NCBI GenBank assembly: GCA_019722365.1
Contig: JADFUC010000573.1
Location: 89,605 to 153,604, forward strand
From: Lithospermum erythrorhizon
Taxonomy: Eukaryota > Streptophyta > Magnoliopsida > Boraginales > Boraginaceae
Direction: 5' to 3'
Length of the DNA stretch: 64,000 bases
Shown: piece after piece, positions 23,324 through 33,560 of the stretch
Layout: every line of letters begins with the position of its first letter
How positions within the stretch are numbered: position 1 is the stretch's first letter
Notes under the pieces: generated by a model
The model's input: the letters and a program-made list of their open reading frames with translations, nothing else
Database searches by the model: none
Told to the model about the DNA's origin: nothing
Position numbers and translations under genes: made by a program

Positions 23324-23451
23324 GCACATAAATTAAAGAAAATAAAAAGTAATCAACAAATACATTTAAAATGTGGAATTACAATTAGCACATAAATTAA
23401 GAAAAATAAAAAGTAATCAACAAATACATTCAAAATGTGGAATTACAATTA
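23324..23451 (+). repeat. 64-bp tandem duplication
   Basis: Two near-identical head-to-tail copies beginning GCACATAAATTAA at 23324 and 23388, each containing AAGTAATCAACAAATACATT and AATGTGGAATTACAATT. One base is inserted or deleted in the A-run and C/T differs once. Such high identity implies a recent event. Confidence 0.85.
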
Positions 23452-23454
23452 TTT

Positions 23455-23607
23455 AAAAATATATCATTGGTTGGTTAATAATTTTATGAGAAAAAATAGT
23501 AAAAAATTATATTAAAAATGTAAAACTACAACTTTCTATACTAGAATGATAATATTTTGAAACAAAAAATTGTATCTAGAACAACAAATAAAAAAACGAA
23601 GGGAGTA
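23455..23607 (+). mobile_element. 3' part of a Stowaway-like MITE
   Basis: Ends AAAAAAACGAAGGGAGTA, the reverse of the CTCCCTCCGT terminus of plant Stowaway (Tc1/mariner) MITEs with the TA target. The AT-rich body precedes it; the left terminus is not visible. Confidence 0.45.
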
Positions 23608-24127
23608 ACTAATATATAAATTAAAAGTGAGAGGCAGGTTCGGTGATATGTGCAGGCCCCTAACACGTGTTTATCAGGTAGGCGAAGAGGATCCTTGGAG
23701 TTGGGGGATGGGTTGGCGTGGGAGATATGTCACCGGATCTGTTGATAGTTTTACTAGTTTCCGTGCTATGAGAATCACGGCCAGATGGAAATGGTGTTGG
23801 TAGAGCCGAGGCGAGTGGATCGGAGGAGTCGACTGAGACTTCGATTCAGAGTGAGCTACTTGGCTACAGAGTTCGGAGGAGGACGGACCCGGCGGAGATC
23901 GTCTGACGGACTTGCCCGGTCTCGACAGGTTTGCTAGAGTTATTCCGCGCTCATACAGCGATTAGGCGCTGCGAGATCCAGCGGGGTCAGGAGAGGTATC
24001 CGTTATTCTGGATTGTGGTAAGATAGGCGGAGTGGCGGGATTCTTAGGGAGAGGGTGGTCGTATGTTATGATGCCAATTTGCCCGGGGACATTTGAAGGA
24101 TTGCCCCAGACTTCCCGAAGGGAAAGT

Positions 24128-24692
24128 AATGGTATTCTGCAGTCGGACGGTTAAGTGTCGGTCGCGCGGACGGACAGCTGTTCAGATGGGGAATCGGACC
24201 GGACGGATCCAGTCAAACGGTCCGGTTTCGGTCCATCCGGATAATAGTATCGGAAATATCAGGTTTCGATAGTATCCCAGAGAACCGAAACTGGATCGAT
24301 AGGTATCAGAAAATACAAAAATAACAATTCGAAAATACAAAAAATTAAACCTAATACAAAAATCGAAAATACACACAAAATCCAAACCGTTTACATTAAT
24401 TGACTTCATTTACACAAAAAAATAACAATTGAAAATACAAAAAAATAACAATTGAAAAAATAACGATTCGATTTTGACTTGATTTGAGTAATAGGTTTTA
24501 TTTATTTTTTAAATTACCGGATCGGATACGGTTTGGTCGCCGTCCAGAATCGGTTTAGGATACAGGATTCGATGGATCCGGACGGATCGAATGTAGATCG
24601 GACGGATCAGTCCCATTCGGATGGACTTTTCGGATGAGTCGATCGGGCAGTTCGGACCAGTTCAGTCCTTGCCGGTCATGCAGCAATACAGG
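24128..24692 (+). mobile_element. hAT-like MITE, copy 2, inside gypsy A gag
   Basis: Begins GTATTCTGCAGTCGGACGG and ends GGTCATGCAGCAATAC; the reverse of the end, GTATTGCTGCATGACC, pairs with the start as a terminal inverted repeat. The body matches copy 1 at 22492-23148. Comparison with element B (31205-31220) shows B runs straight from GGAAGT to CTTGAC where A carries this 560-bp insert. A clean 8-bp target duplication is not evident. Confidence 0.75.
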
Positions 24693-24889
24693 GGGATGTG
24701 CTAGTCTTGACACGATTGACTTTGCCGGGCGGGTACTCGAGAAGTCGTGGTGGTTTGATTCGGCGTGGAGGCCGGGGGATATGGGCTGGAGGACCTTAGA
24801 GGAGTGTCGTGGGTAGCGGCTGGCCCGGGCTGGTCGAGCCCGGTCGTGATTACTAAATCGGGGAAGCGCGGGATACCCCCAAGGTGGTG

Positions 24890-25540
24890 GCAATTGCATT
24901 ATTTAAGTGTGATATTGAGCGAGTCTTGTTTGATTTTGAAATTTCTGCGTTCTTTTTTGTTTCTCGAGTTTTATTTGCATTATCGTATGTTGTGTGCCAC
25001 ACTGTTCAGCTGAGATTATGACACCAGTAGAAAAAGAATTCGTGTCGTTAGACTTGTATTTAGAAGCGTCATGTGGTCGGTTGTTGTCTGTCGATTTACT
25101 TCCATTTGAGCTTCGATTTGATGCTTATCTTGGGTATGGATTGGTTGAAACAATAAATGTAGTAATTGATTGCCATCGGAGGAGATTATTTTTGGGGTTA
25201 GGAGACGGATATCGATTTGTGGGAGACAGAAAGATTTTGCCTTCGAGTTTTGTATCAACACTTGAGGCTAGGAGGTTGATTCAGAAAGGGTGTGTTGGGT
25301 TCTTGGGATATGTGGTTGATTTGAGTAGAAGAAAACGATTAGAAGAGGATGTCGGGTTGTTAGAGTTCGAGGATAACTCACGAGGACTTCTGGGGGTTGC
25401 CTTGGCGAGAGGGGAGATCGAATTTCTTTATCGAGGTTATTCGGGGTATGGCGTGATTTCTCTTCCATCGTACGGATGGCTCCGGCCGATTCTGAGGTGC
25501 GGACGATTCTGAAGGAGTTGTTGGAGAAAAGTTAAATGAG
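24890..25540 (+). pseudogene. Gypsy A protease and RT N-terminus
   Basis: A frame open from 24994 to 25512 reads VDLLPFELRFDAYLG, the ILG-type strand of the retropepsin fold (usually DVILGMDWL), then VIDCHRRR and a VGDRK loop. Next come QKGCVGFLGYVVDLSRRK and LEFEDNSRG (usually FEDVFPEDLPG), then the RT start GEIEFLYR…ISLPSYGW (usually REIEFxIDLVPGTxPISRPPYRM). The active-site DSGA segment should lie upstream and is disrupted. This is the longest open stretch of element A. Confidence 0.8.
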
Positions 25541-25544
25541 ACCA

Positions 25545-26460
25545 GGGAGTGTATCTCCGTGGGGTGCACAGTTTATTTGTGAAAAGAAGGATGGTTCGAT
25601 GAAACGTCGTTGACTATAGACAATTGAATAAAGTGACCATTAAGAACCGATACCCGTTGACCCAATTGGCGATTTGTTTGATCGGTGAAGGATGCGAGGT
25701 GTTACCGAAGATTGATTTGCGGAGTACGGGTTATCATGGAGTTGAGGATCGAGGAGGATATTCGAAATCGACTTTCCGATCGTTATGGGCGCTATGGGTT
25801 TATAGTGATGCCGTTTGGGTGACGAATGCTGCCGGCGGCACTTTATGGATTTGATGAACCAGAATTTCGGGAGTATTTGGATGAGTTTGTGGTGGGTATT
25901 CATTGATGATATTAGATATATTAGAGGGAGGAACATAAAGAGGCATTTGCGAGATGGGTGTTGAGGACCTTGAGACAAGCAACAGGTTATCTTGGGGATT
26001 TAAATGTGAGTTACAGTTGGCCGAAAGTCTGATTCTGGGTCGTGTTATCTGAAGTTGTTGGTTATTACGGAGATTCGTGAGGCTTTTAACGTCGGGCATA
26101 CCATTGACCGGGTTGACGGAGAAAAGGCGTTCCGTTTATTTGCGATGATTGTGAGGGCTAGCCGGGATCACCCAAAGGGGAAGTTGAAACTACGGCTCCG
26201 GTGTTGGTGATGCAGGTCGGTTCGAGGGCTACGTGATTTATAAGCGATCTTGGCATCGGGGATTGGGGTGTGTTCGATGCGAGAATGAAGGTGATTGCTA
26301 TCTTTCCCGGCAATTGAGATATCACGAAGAACTATCCGACGATGATCTTGAGCTAGCGGCGATAGTCTTTCGCGTTGAAATTGTGGAACAACTTATCGTA
26401 TGGGGTTAAATGCGATTTTCTTGTCATAAGAGTTTGAAATATCTTAAACCTTGAGAGATT
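25545..26460 (+). pseudogene. Gypsy A reverse transcriptase and RNase H remnant
   Basis: Order of motifs: SPWGAQF near 25553, KKDGSM near 25586, QLNKVTIKNRYPL at 25620-25660, KIDLRS at 25710, SKSTFRS near 25765, and the FIDD catalytic box at 25899-25910. The RNase H block is LELAAIVF near 26345 and HKSLKYL near 26425. The two Asp codons of FIDD survive, but frames are broken on both sides. Confidence 0.8.
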
Positions 26461-26859
26461 TGAATTTGAAGCGAGAGGAAGTGGATGGAGTTAAATGAGT
26501 GATTATATTGACTATTAGTACCAGCTAGGGAGGAAGGCAAATGTAATGGCGATCACATTTGAGTAGAAAGAAATCAAAGAACCAGGAGAGATGAAGCATT
26601 TGGGGAGTCGGTTTTGATGTTGGTAGCGGCAGGGAGATTTTTGCGATATGAGAGTTAGGCCGGTGTTTGTGGATGAATCTTAAATTCTGACAGCGAGATG
26701 AGAGACTGCAGGTTATCAGTAGGAATGTCAGAAATGGGGGTGGAATCAGTTGCTTGATTGATGATAGTGGAGCCTTGAGGATGAATGGTAGATTATGTGT
26801 CTAGTATTCGAGATGAGGCTGAGAGGAGATTCTTGATGAGGCTCATGTCTCCACTATAC

Positions 26860-28170
26860 TTAGCGCCGGGTAGCCGCAGATATAAAGTGATTTGAGGTTG
26901 GCGTATTGGTGGCTAAGAATGAAGAGAGAGAGATCGCAGAGTTTGTGGCAAAGTGCTTGGTTTTGTCGGCGGTGAAGGCTTGGCGTGGCGTCCTGCGGGT
27001 TTGTTGCAGAACTCTTTCACATTCACAGTGAACATGGGAGAATATCCTGTGGACTTCGTGTTTTGAGACTACAGGGCGTTGAGGCGACATGATGGGATAC
27101 GGGTGATTGTAGATGAACTGTCAGTCGGCTCGTTGCTTTACTATCGGATCTAGGATGGGCACGAGACTAGCGAAGATCATGTGGATCAGTTATTGAGTTC
27201 TTGGGGTTAGGTGTCGTCGTTCGGACAGCGGCCTTGGATTTTAACCGAGGTTTGGAGGGGTTTCGGGAAGCTGGGGGCTAGAGTGGAGTTAGGCGCGACT
27301 TTTCATCCACTAGGCGATGAAGCGTCGGGAGAGCGTCACGGACGTTGGAGGATATGCTCAAAGGTGCTGCGTTACGAACTTCTCCCGAGAATTGGGGCGA
27401 TGAGTTGCCGAGATAGAGTTAAGCCTCTGGCGGCTTAACTTCCGTGCTTTGGTATTGAGATAGCTTTTGAGGCGTTGTATGGTGGGTGTAATCGGTTGAT
27501 GGAATGAGGTAGGAGAGAAGAAAGTTTATGGTTCACGAGGTTGGTCGAGAGTTAAATTCGGCGGATCCCGGGTTATTCGGCGATATCGAGGGCTTGTTCA
27601 GGAGGATAGGCGGAAGAAATAAATTATCGCGGGGAATAGGCATGGAGTTTGAAATTGACGATCGTGTGTTCTGAGGGGTATCCGTGGAAGGGAGTGATGC
27701 GGTTTGGGAGGAAAGGGAAGTAGAGTCGTGGTTATATTGGACCATTTGAGATCCTTGGGAGGAGTTGAACAAGTGGGCATCGGTTGGTTGCCTCAGAGTT
27801 TAGATAGGATTAAATAATGTGTTCGTGTATCTGTTTGAGAGTATATCACTTGACGAGTCGCGTATTCTTAAATTGCTCCGATTGGGCGACTTGAAAGAAG
27901 AACTTTCGCGTTTGAGGAAAAGACGGTGGAAGTTACGGACGGAAGAGAAGGTTTGAGGTAAGGTAGTGACCTTAGTGAAGAAGTCATGTGGAGGAATCGG
28001 TGTAGAGGGAGGCGGCAGGAGCGTGAGGATGAGATAGAGGAACCGTTACACTTGAACTTTTCGAGTAGATGTGAGTTTGTGTATTCTTTTTGTTTGGTAT
28101 GGTATTTGATTTCGTGTTATGATTTATATTGGTTGTTTGGGTTGTCAAATTTCGAGGTCGAGAAATTTTG
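26860..28170 (+). pseudogene. Gypsy A integrase and chromodomain remnant
   Basis: Integrase begins with MYRDLR-like and [11 protein letters not shown] text near 26880-26970 (zinc-binding N-terminus). It then shows TLEDMLKGA near 27345 and WGDELP near 27395, and a C-terminal module with EFEIDDRVF near 27645-27675. A chromodomain-like tail (RLRKRRWKLRTEEKV, KVVTLVK) at about 27915-27980 precedes a last open segment that ends just before the polypurine tract and LTR at 28185. Chromodomains steer integration toward marked chromatin in this superfamily. Non-functional here. Confidence 0.7.
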
Positions 28171-28184
28171 TTAGGAAGGGTAGA

Positions 28185-30054
28185 TTGTAATAAGCAAGAT
28201 TCAGGTTAATTTAACACTACAAATTTGAGGTAAAGAAATTAGAGTTTTAGTTGATTTCTTAAGGTTGACTTTGGTTGACTTTTGGCTATTCAATTATGGA
28301 CTTGAGGGTTAATTAGAATGAGCTTTATAAGTTGATATGGAATGTTAAAGTGATAAAGGTGGAATTAGCGGGGAGATCGGTGGGTTGTGTCGGCGGGATT
28401 ATTAATTCGTTGTTTTATGCGTCGTTATAGACCGTTCAGAAATCGTTCAGCTAGAGTTGGTTGTATATCTTACAGAAGCCTTGAAGTATAGTAGTAGGTC
28501 TTGATTATACTACGGGTGTTTGTTAGGCATTGATCGTGGAAAGGCGATTCTGAGTGATTGTGTTCGCGAAGGTTTGTGGTAATTTAGCGAGAGGTAGTCT
28601 TATCTGGCGGGTGTTACGCTATGTACTTCTTTAAATTGTGTGAGCGATATGTCGTTTATTGGTATGATTATGTGAGAATGGTATACATGTAATGGTTGTA
28701 CGATTATGTGTGATTTATTTGTGTGAGCCATGATATGATTATGTGATTATGATACGAACTTGAAGATTGTGAGGTAAGTAGCCAAGCAGGCTCCCGACTT
28801 ATATTTCGATTTAAATGGCATAATCGACCTTTTTAGTATTCTGGCCTTGTCGGCACTTTTAGTATTTACGTGGCACTGTCGTGGTTGTGATTGATTCTGA
28901 TTGTGGGATGTTTTATTTGTGTGCTTTAATATTGTTTGGGGTAGAGTAGTTGGTTGGAGTTATACGTGACTTTGAGTGACTTGAGTATTAGGATATGACC
29001 ACATAGTTGGGATGATAGGGGTTAGTTGACTCTCGCTTCGCTGGGATATGTGATGTTATTGGCGCTTTATCTTGGTGTATAAGTGCGGTTGGCAGCTTAT
29101 CTTGGTGTATAGAATGCGATTTGCCGCTTTATCTTTAGTGTATAGAGATGCGGTGTCTTGCTATCTTAGTGTATAGAGATGCGGTTGGCTTGCTTATACT
29201 TTGTGTATAAGTCAGGTTTGTCTTTATCTTGTTAGCATAAGTCTTGATTGTGGTTATCGTTAGTCGATTCACTGCGGATAGGCCCAGTTGAGCGTATCTT
29301 GGCATTAGAGGTTAGTATAGTCGAGTAGGGGATATGAGAGATAGATGGTTTGATGGCCCAGAGTTATAGTGGTTGTTGAGTTTCTTGAGTTGCTACGGGT
29401 GATTGTGTGCTTTCTTGAAACTTTACAATTATATCACCATTATGTGAGTAATGCGAGACTTTCTTTGGAATTATATTGTATGACCTTATTTAGGTAGTGC
29501 AGGATATATATATGCTTTATTCATATTTATTATGATAATAATTAGTAATGTCTGGATTAAAATTAGTTCAGATTCCTTTTTTTTTATTATTTAAGTTTCA
29601 GCTAAAGCTTACGAACATACGCTTCCCATTTATGGGCGGCAATTCATTTGTGCGGGTTGGCAAGGCGGCGAGTTGGTAGAGGTTGTTGGAGAGTTGTCAG
29701 TGGTAGGTGGCTTTGTCCAGGTATTTGGGGATCCTCATGATCTCGTTTGATATGTTGTCAACGATTTTGATTGTTGTATTTTTCTTTTCAAACTTTAGCC
29801 TTGAGCAATTATTTTGTATTACGAATCGGTGCTGTGCTCAGGTTGTAGTCTTTGCATTCTTGTCTTTGGGATTATGTTGTGTATATATATATATATAGGT
29901 TGGTTGATTAGATATCGACATTGGATTGTAAATTTTAAAAAGCGATGGATGAAACTAGTAGTTTTAAGGCGAGTAGATCCGTCGGTTTGGTGATTACGGT
30001 GTTCGGATTATAATGATTACCATAAGGCGTGGCGCAGGCAGAATAGGTCTGATT
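28185..30054 (+). repeat. LTR shared by gypsy elements A and B
   Basis: Starts TGTAATAAGCAAGATTC after GGAAGGGTAGAT (polypurine tract of A) and ends just before the primer site of B at 30056, giving ~1.87 kb. It serves at once as 3' LTR of A and 5' LTR of B. It contains paired TTGACT words (28264, 28274), the GTCGGC/TTTACGTGGC module near 28850-28880, and the hairpin minisatellite at 29055-29250. The antisense region at 9.4-12.96 kb carries the same modules in reverse order. Confidence 0.75.
29055..29250 (+). repeat. Hairpin minisatellite, plus-strand copy
   Basis: Four to five units of ~38-42 bp: CTTATCTTGGTGTATAAGTGCGGTTGG, then shorter variants, with CTTATACTTTGTGTATAAG at about 29190-29210. 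The stem halves CTTATA/TATAAG are kept, as in the 10.7-11.4 kb array (reverse strand). Units here are shorter and fewer. Confidence 0.75.
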
Positions 30055-30055
30055 T

Positions 30056-30074
30056 TGGTATCGGAGAGCAGGTT
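30056..30074 (+). other. Primer-binding site of gypsy B
   Basis: TGGTATCGGAGAGCAGGTT closely matches the tRNA-iMet complement TGGTATCAGAGC used by chromoviruses. It directly follows the LTR and lies ~130 bp before the gag ATG at 30190. Confidence 0.75.
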
Positions 30075-31660
30075 CGGATTACTTGGGTTATACGTGGATT
30101 TGTGTGTCGACTTGTTTTTTCTTTGAGTGGGTTGTAAGTGGTGTCTTTTTGTAAAAGTGCAGTCTTTCTTTGTTAAGTAGTATTTGAGGATGTCGGCCAG
30201 AATGCGTGGAAGGGGTAGAGAGATGTCGGGGTGGGCCGGAGGAGGCCCCGGTGGTAGGGTATAGGCGGCCGATGAGTGCAGTGGACGGCCGGGGTTCGGT
30301 CATTCTTGAGCATGTTGAGGAGGAGGAGTAGACCTCGTAGAGGAAATTAATAAATGCTCGGGTGGGCGGAGGCTGACGGGGAGGTTAATTCGAGTAAGTT
30401 GTTTGTGGGTTTCGAAGAGGAATCGCCAGAAGTTTCAGTGGGGTTCGCCGGAGGCAGTGTGAGTTAAATGCAGGACGTGGAGTCAGTTTTTTAGCTGGAG
30501 TAAGAGGTTGTGGGCGAGAGATAGAGGTGAGTTTCTTCTTGCTAAAGGTGCCAGTGGTTGGTGGGAGAACCTAAGGTCGTTTTTATTTGCGGAGGTGTGT
30601 TTCTGGGAGCGTTGTTCGAGCTTTTTAGACAATTATTTAGCAGGGGGCAGCGTGGCGGCCTTGGAGATAAATTCCCATTTGACGAGTTCGATGTGGTGAT
30701 CTGAAGGCAGTTCGGTGATATGTGCGGCTTCTTTCTGATGTTTATCGGGTAGAGGCGAAGGGGATGTAGGATTGAGGATGGGTTGGCGTGGGAATCGTCA
30801 CGGATGGCAGTGATGGTTTTACTAATTTCGTGTTGAGAATCTGACGAAGATGGAAATGGAGTTAGTGGCCCAGGCGAGTGGATTGAGGAGGTGACACGAG
30901 GCTTTCGGTTAAGAGTGAGCTACTATTTCCACAGAAGTTCGAGAGGAGGGGCGGACCGGTAGTCGTCTTAGGCGGACTTACTTGATGCTCCGATAGCTCG
31001 CGAGTTATTCGCGCTCGCCTTGCGGTGGGCGCTTGCGAGATCTTGCGGGGTCGAGTAGTCTTCAGGGGTCGAGAGAGGTATCCGTTATTCGTTGTGGTCG
31101 GATGGGGCACGGCGGCGGATTGCCGGGAGAGAGGTGGTCATGTATGTTATCGATGCCGGCGGGACATTTGGCGAAGTTGCCCCAGGAACTTCCCGGAAGG
31201 GGAAGTCTTGAAATCTTGACACCGATTCGGTACGCGGGCGGGTGTCGAGGTGGTCGTGGTGGTCGGTCGGTGGCCGTAGAGGCCGGGGATATGGAGCTGG
31301 AGGATCTTAGAGGAGTGCCGTAGGTAGCGGCTGGCGGAGGTGGTCGAGGCAGTTCGTGCAGGTGCTTTCGTCGGGGGGCCTGTGAATACCCCAGTGGTGG
31401 CAGTACATTATTTATGTGTGTGATATTGAGGCCGGGTGTTGTTTGAGTGGGGCTGCTGCTACGTTCTTTTGTTTACCGAGTGTTATTGCATTATCAGGTA
31501 TGTTGTGTTACTTGCCTTGAAGTTATAGCCCAGCGTAGGGAGGTCGGTTGTGGTTAGACTTGTATTTAGGAAGCGTCCTTTGATTATATGTGGTGGGTTG
31601 TTGTTTTATCGATTTCTTGCATTTGAGCTTTAGTTTGATCTTATGCTTGGTATGGACGTA
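30056..31660 (+). mobile_element. Ty3/gypsy chromovirus B, 3'-truncated
   Basis: Gag starts at ATG 30190 (MSARMRGRGREMS) and continues through a capsid block GASGWWENLRSF near 30550-30590. Two zinc-knuckle-like segments lie at about 31090-31190 (…CGRMGHG… and CYRCR…GHLAKLP in neighbouring frames). The element proceeds to the start of protease, SFDLMLGMD, near 31630-31655, and stops there. No RT or integrase follows. Throughout 30705-31640 it parallels element A (23633-25140), so A and B are the same family. Confidence 0.8.
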
Positions 31661-31689
31661 GCGGCCCTTGGGTCGGCCCAGCGAGGTGA

Positions 31690-33560
31690 GTCATTATAAT
31701 CCGAACTATTTAGAGTCGCAGCAGATGGGCCGATTAGGTTTAAAAACTACCCGTTTCGCCCCAAAATTTTGTACAATTAACATACCAGTAATGAGTTTTT
31801 TAAAATTCTGATCAAATGGTGATATCCCCAGCAAACCCGGCAGCTATATATATCTATGCAGCATATCACGAGACGATATCTGGCAAGACTATGACGGATA
31901 ATAAATCTTGTAGTGAATACAAAATAATTACTGCGAGGCTAAAATTTGAAAGAAAATACAACCCAATCGAAAATGGGTTGACAATAGCATCAAATAAGTA
32001 TGAGGATCGCCCGCCTTTAGATCTTCCAGCTGGTCGCTCGGGACAACTCTCGACAAGCCTCTTGGCTCTGTGCAGCATCGGCAGCCTGAATGGTGCCGCC
32101 CACATGAAAAGGGGGTGTAAGGCTGCGAAGTTTAGTGGCAACACGAGGGGTGAGGCTTCAGCCCATGCGGAGCGAGGCAGTCAGTGTGTCGGTCGAATGA
32201 ATGAACATATATAGCCGGGCTAAGCAAGGTCATCTGTCTAATTCAAAGAAGCTCGAACATCAGCGTATCGGAAGATATAATGAAAGTTCGATGCTTGTGA
32301 TCATCGAACGGCAGCTATGGTCGTCAACCCGTCTGTCTCATTATACGGCAATGCGCTTGATCCCTCATCTCAAATTGACTGTCGATGGCCGCGCTGTTCA
32401 GAAGACAAACGCGCGCCACACAGAATATGGAGCGGCCTGTTGTAAGTAAGACAGCCCCGCTGTTTATCTTGGCCAAGTATAAGGCACTTGTACCTGTTTA
32501 TCTTATTGAAACAAGACAAACCGTATGCGTAAATGTAAAAGACCAACTATGACTTATACACTAGTATGGGCCAGGCCGGCGACTATCTGTGGGGTATGGA
32601 CGATAGGCGTCGCGTATCACGCAGGGAAGAAGATCACAACATCGTCGCGTACTCAGAATGGCTGGCTGCGGCAGTGCTACTCACGGCGATGATAACGCGC
32701 GGTAACGATCCGTCTGTCGATATGACGCGACAAACGAAGCATGGCGACAACATGAAGTGCTTGAACAAGACCCGCGAAAATACGAAAGTCTTGGGCAAGG
32801 CCACGGTCAGTATAAGTTGGGAGTTGAAACATTGCTGCGCCAGCTGACTATTGCGAAGGCATCGCGTAATGTCGTATCGTAACCGCTAAATCACGTAATG
32901 CGTACTGGCCGTTACATGTACCATTCATACGTGACGATGTTCACGGAATTCAAAACAAATAAAATCGCGCTTCGTCAGTCAGCTCTTATGAAACACTTCG
33001 GCGGTACCTAAATCGCGATAACTACTCGCGTCGTCTGCTCTTTGCGAAAATATTGAAGACTCTTCTGCTGGATTACGAAGATATGCAATAGGCTATGAAT
33101 CAGGCGATTCTAGCGTACATGTGGCGGATAAACAGCGGTGTCCGTCGGTGCAATCATTTACGTAGAGATCAGCGCTATCAGCGTAAATATCGACATAAGT
33201 CGTTCTAGCCACCAATCATGGTCGCGACTATCTTTCCAGAAATGTCGATTATAACCGACTTTGGTACATTTCTTTTTGACTGGCTAAAACTGTCGATTTT
33301 AATCATGAATTTAACCTGTGATAAGCTTCTGATAAGATTAGATTAAACTCAACACACTTTTAAAGTCTTTATAAAATGATCAAATGAACCTAAATTCGAC
33401 CCGACCGTAGCATCCTCAGACAACATAAATAAATGATTATTATTATATGCATTAATAGAGACATATGAAGCTTTAGAGATGCATTACAAGCCCAAAATTT
33501 GAGTTGCAAAGTCTTGTAAGAAATCAACTAAAACTCTAATTTCTTGCCTCAATTTGTAGG
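31690..33560 (-). repeat. Probable diverged antisense gypsy LTR, CpG-rich
   Basis: 33503-33560 is the reverse complement of the LTR start region 28205-28262 (AAATTAGAGTTTTAGTTGATTTCTTA). 1.87 kb leftward lies 31690, where element B is cut. A TATAAGGCACTTGTACC word at 32478, near the expected offset, resembles the minisatellite unit. Between these points the sequence is CpG-rich and does not obviously match the other LTRs. Two open stretches (31816-32214 and 32566-32847) encode no domain I recognise. It could instead be an unrelated insertion flanked by LTR debris. Confidence 0.3.

Larger units (their letters stand above)
23633..28184 (+). mobile_element. Ty3/gypsy chromovirus A, 5'-truncated, interrupted by a MITE
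   Basis: Starts abruptly inside gag at a point equivalent to 30705 in element B, and runs through gag, protease, RT, RNase H, integrase and a chromodomain to the LTR start at 28185. The gag half is split by MITE copy 2 (24128-24692). After the MITE the sequence resumes the same order as B. No 5' LTR is present. All enzymatic domains are recognisable but frame-broken. The C-terminal chromodomain places it among chromoviruses; the Tekay/Del group is the likely clade. Confidence 0.85.

Noticed and set aside
31816..32847. Open frames of 132, 82 and 93 codons in the CpG-rich block
   Set aside because: No recognisable domain, overlapping frames on both strands and GC-rich composition that suppresses stops by chance.
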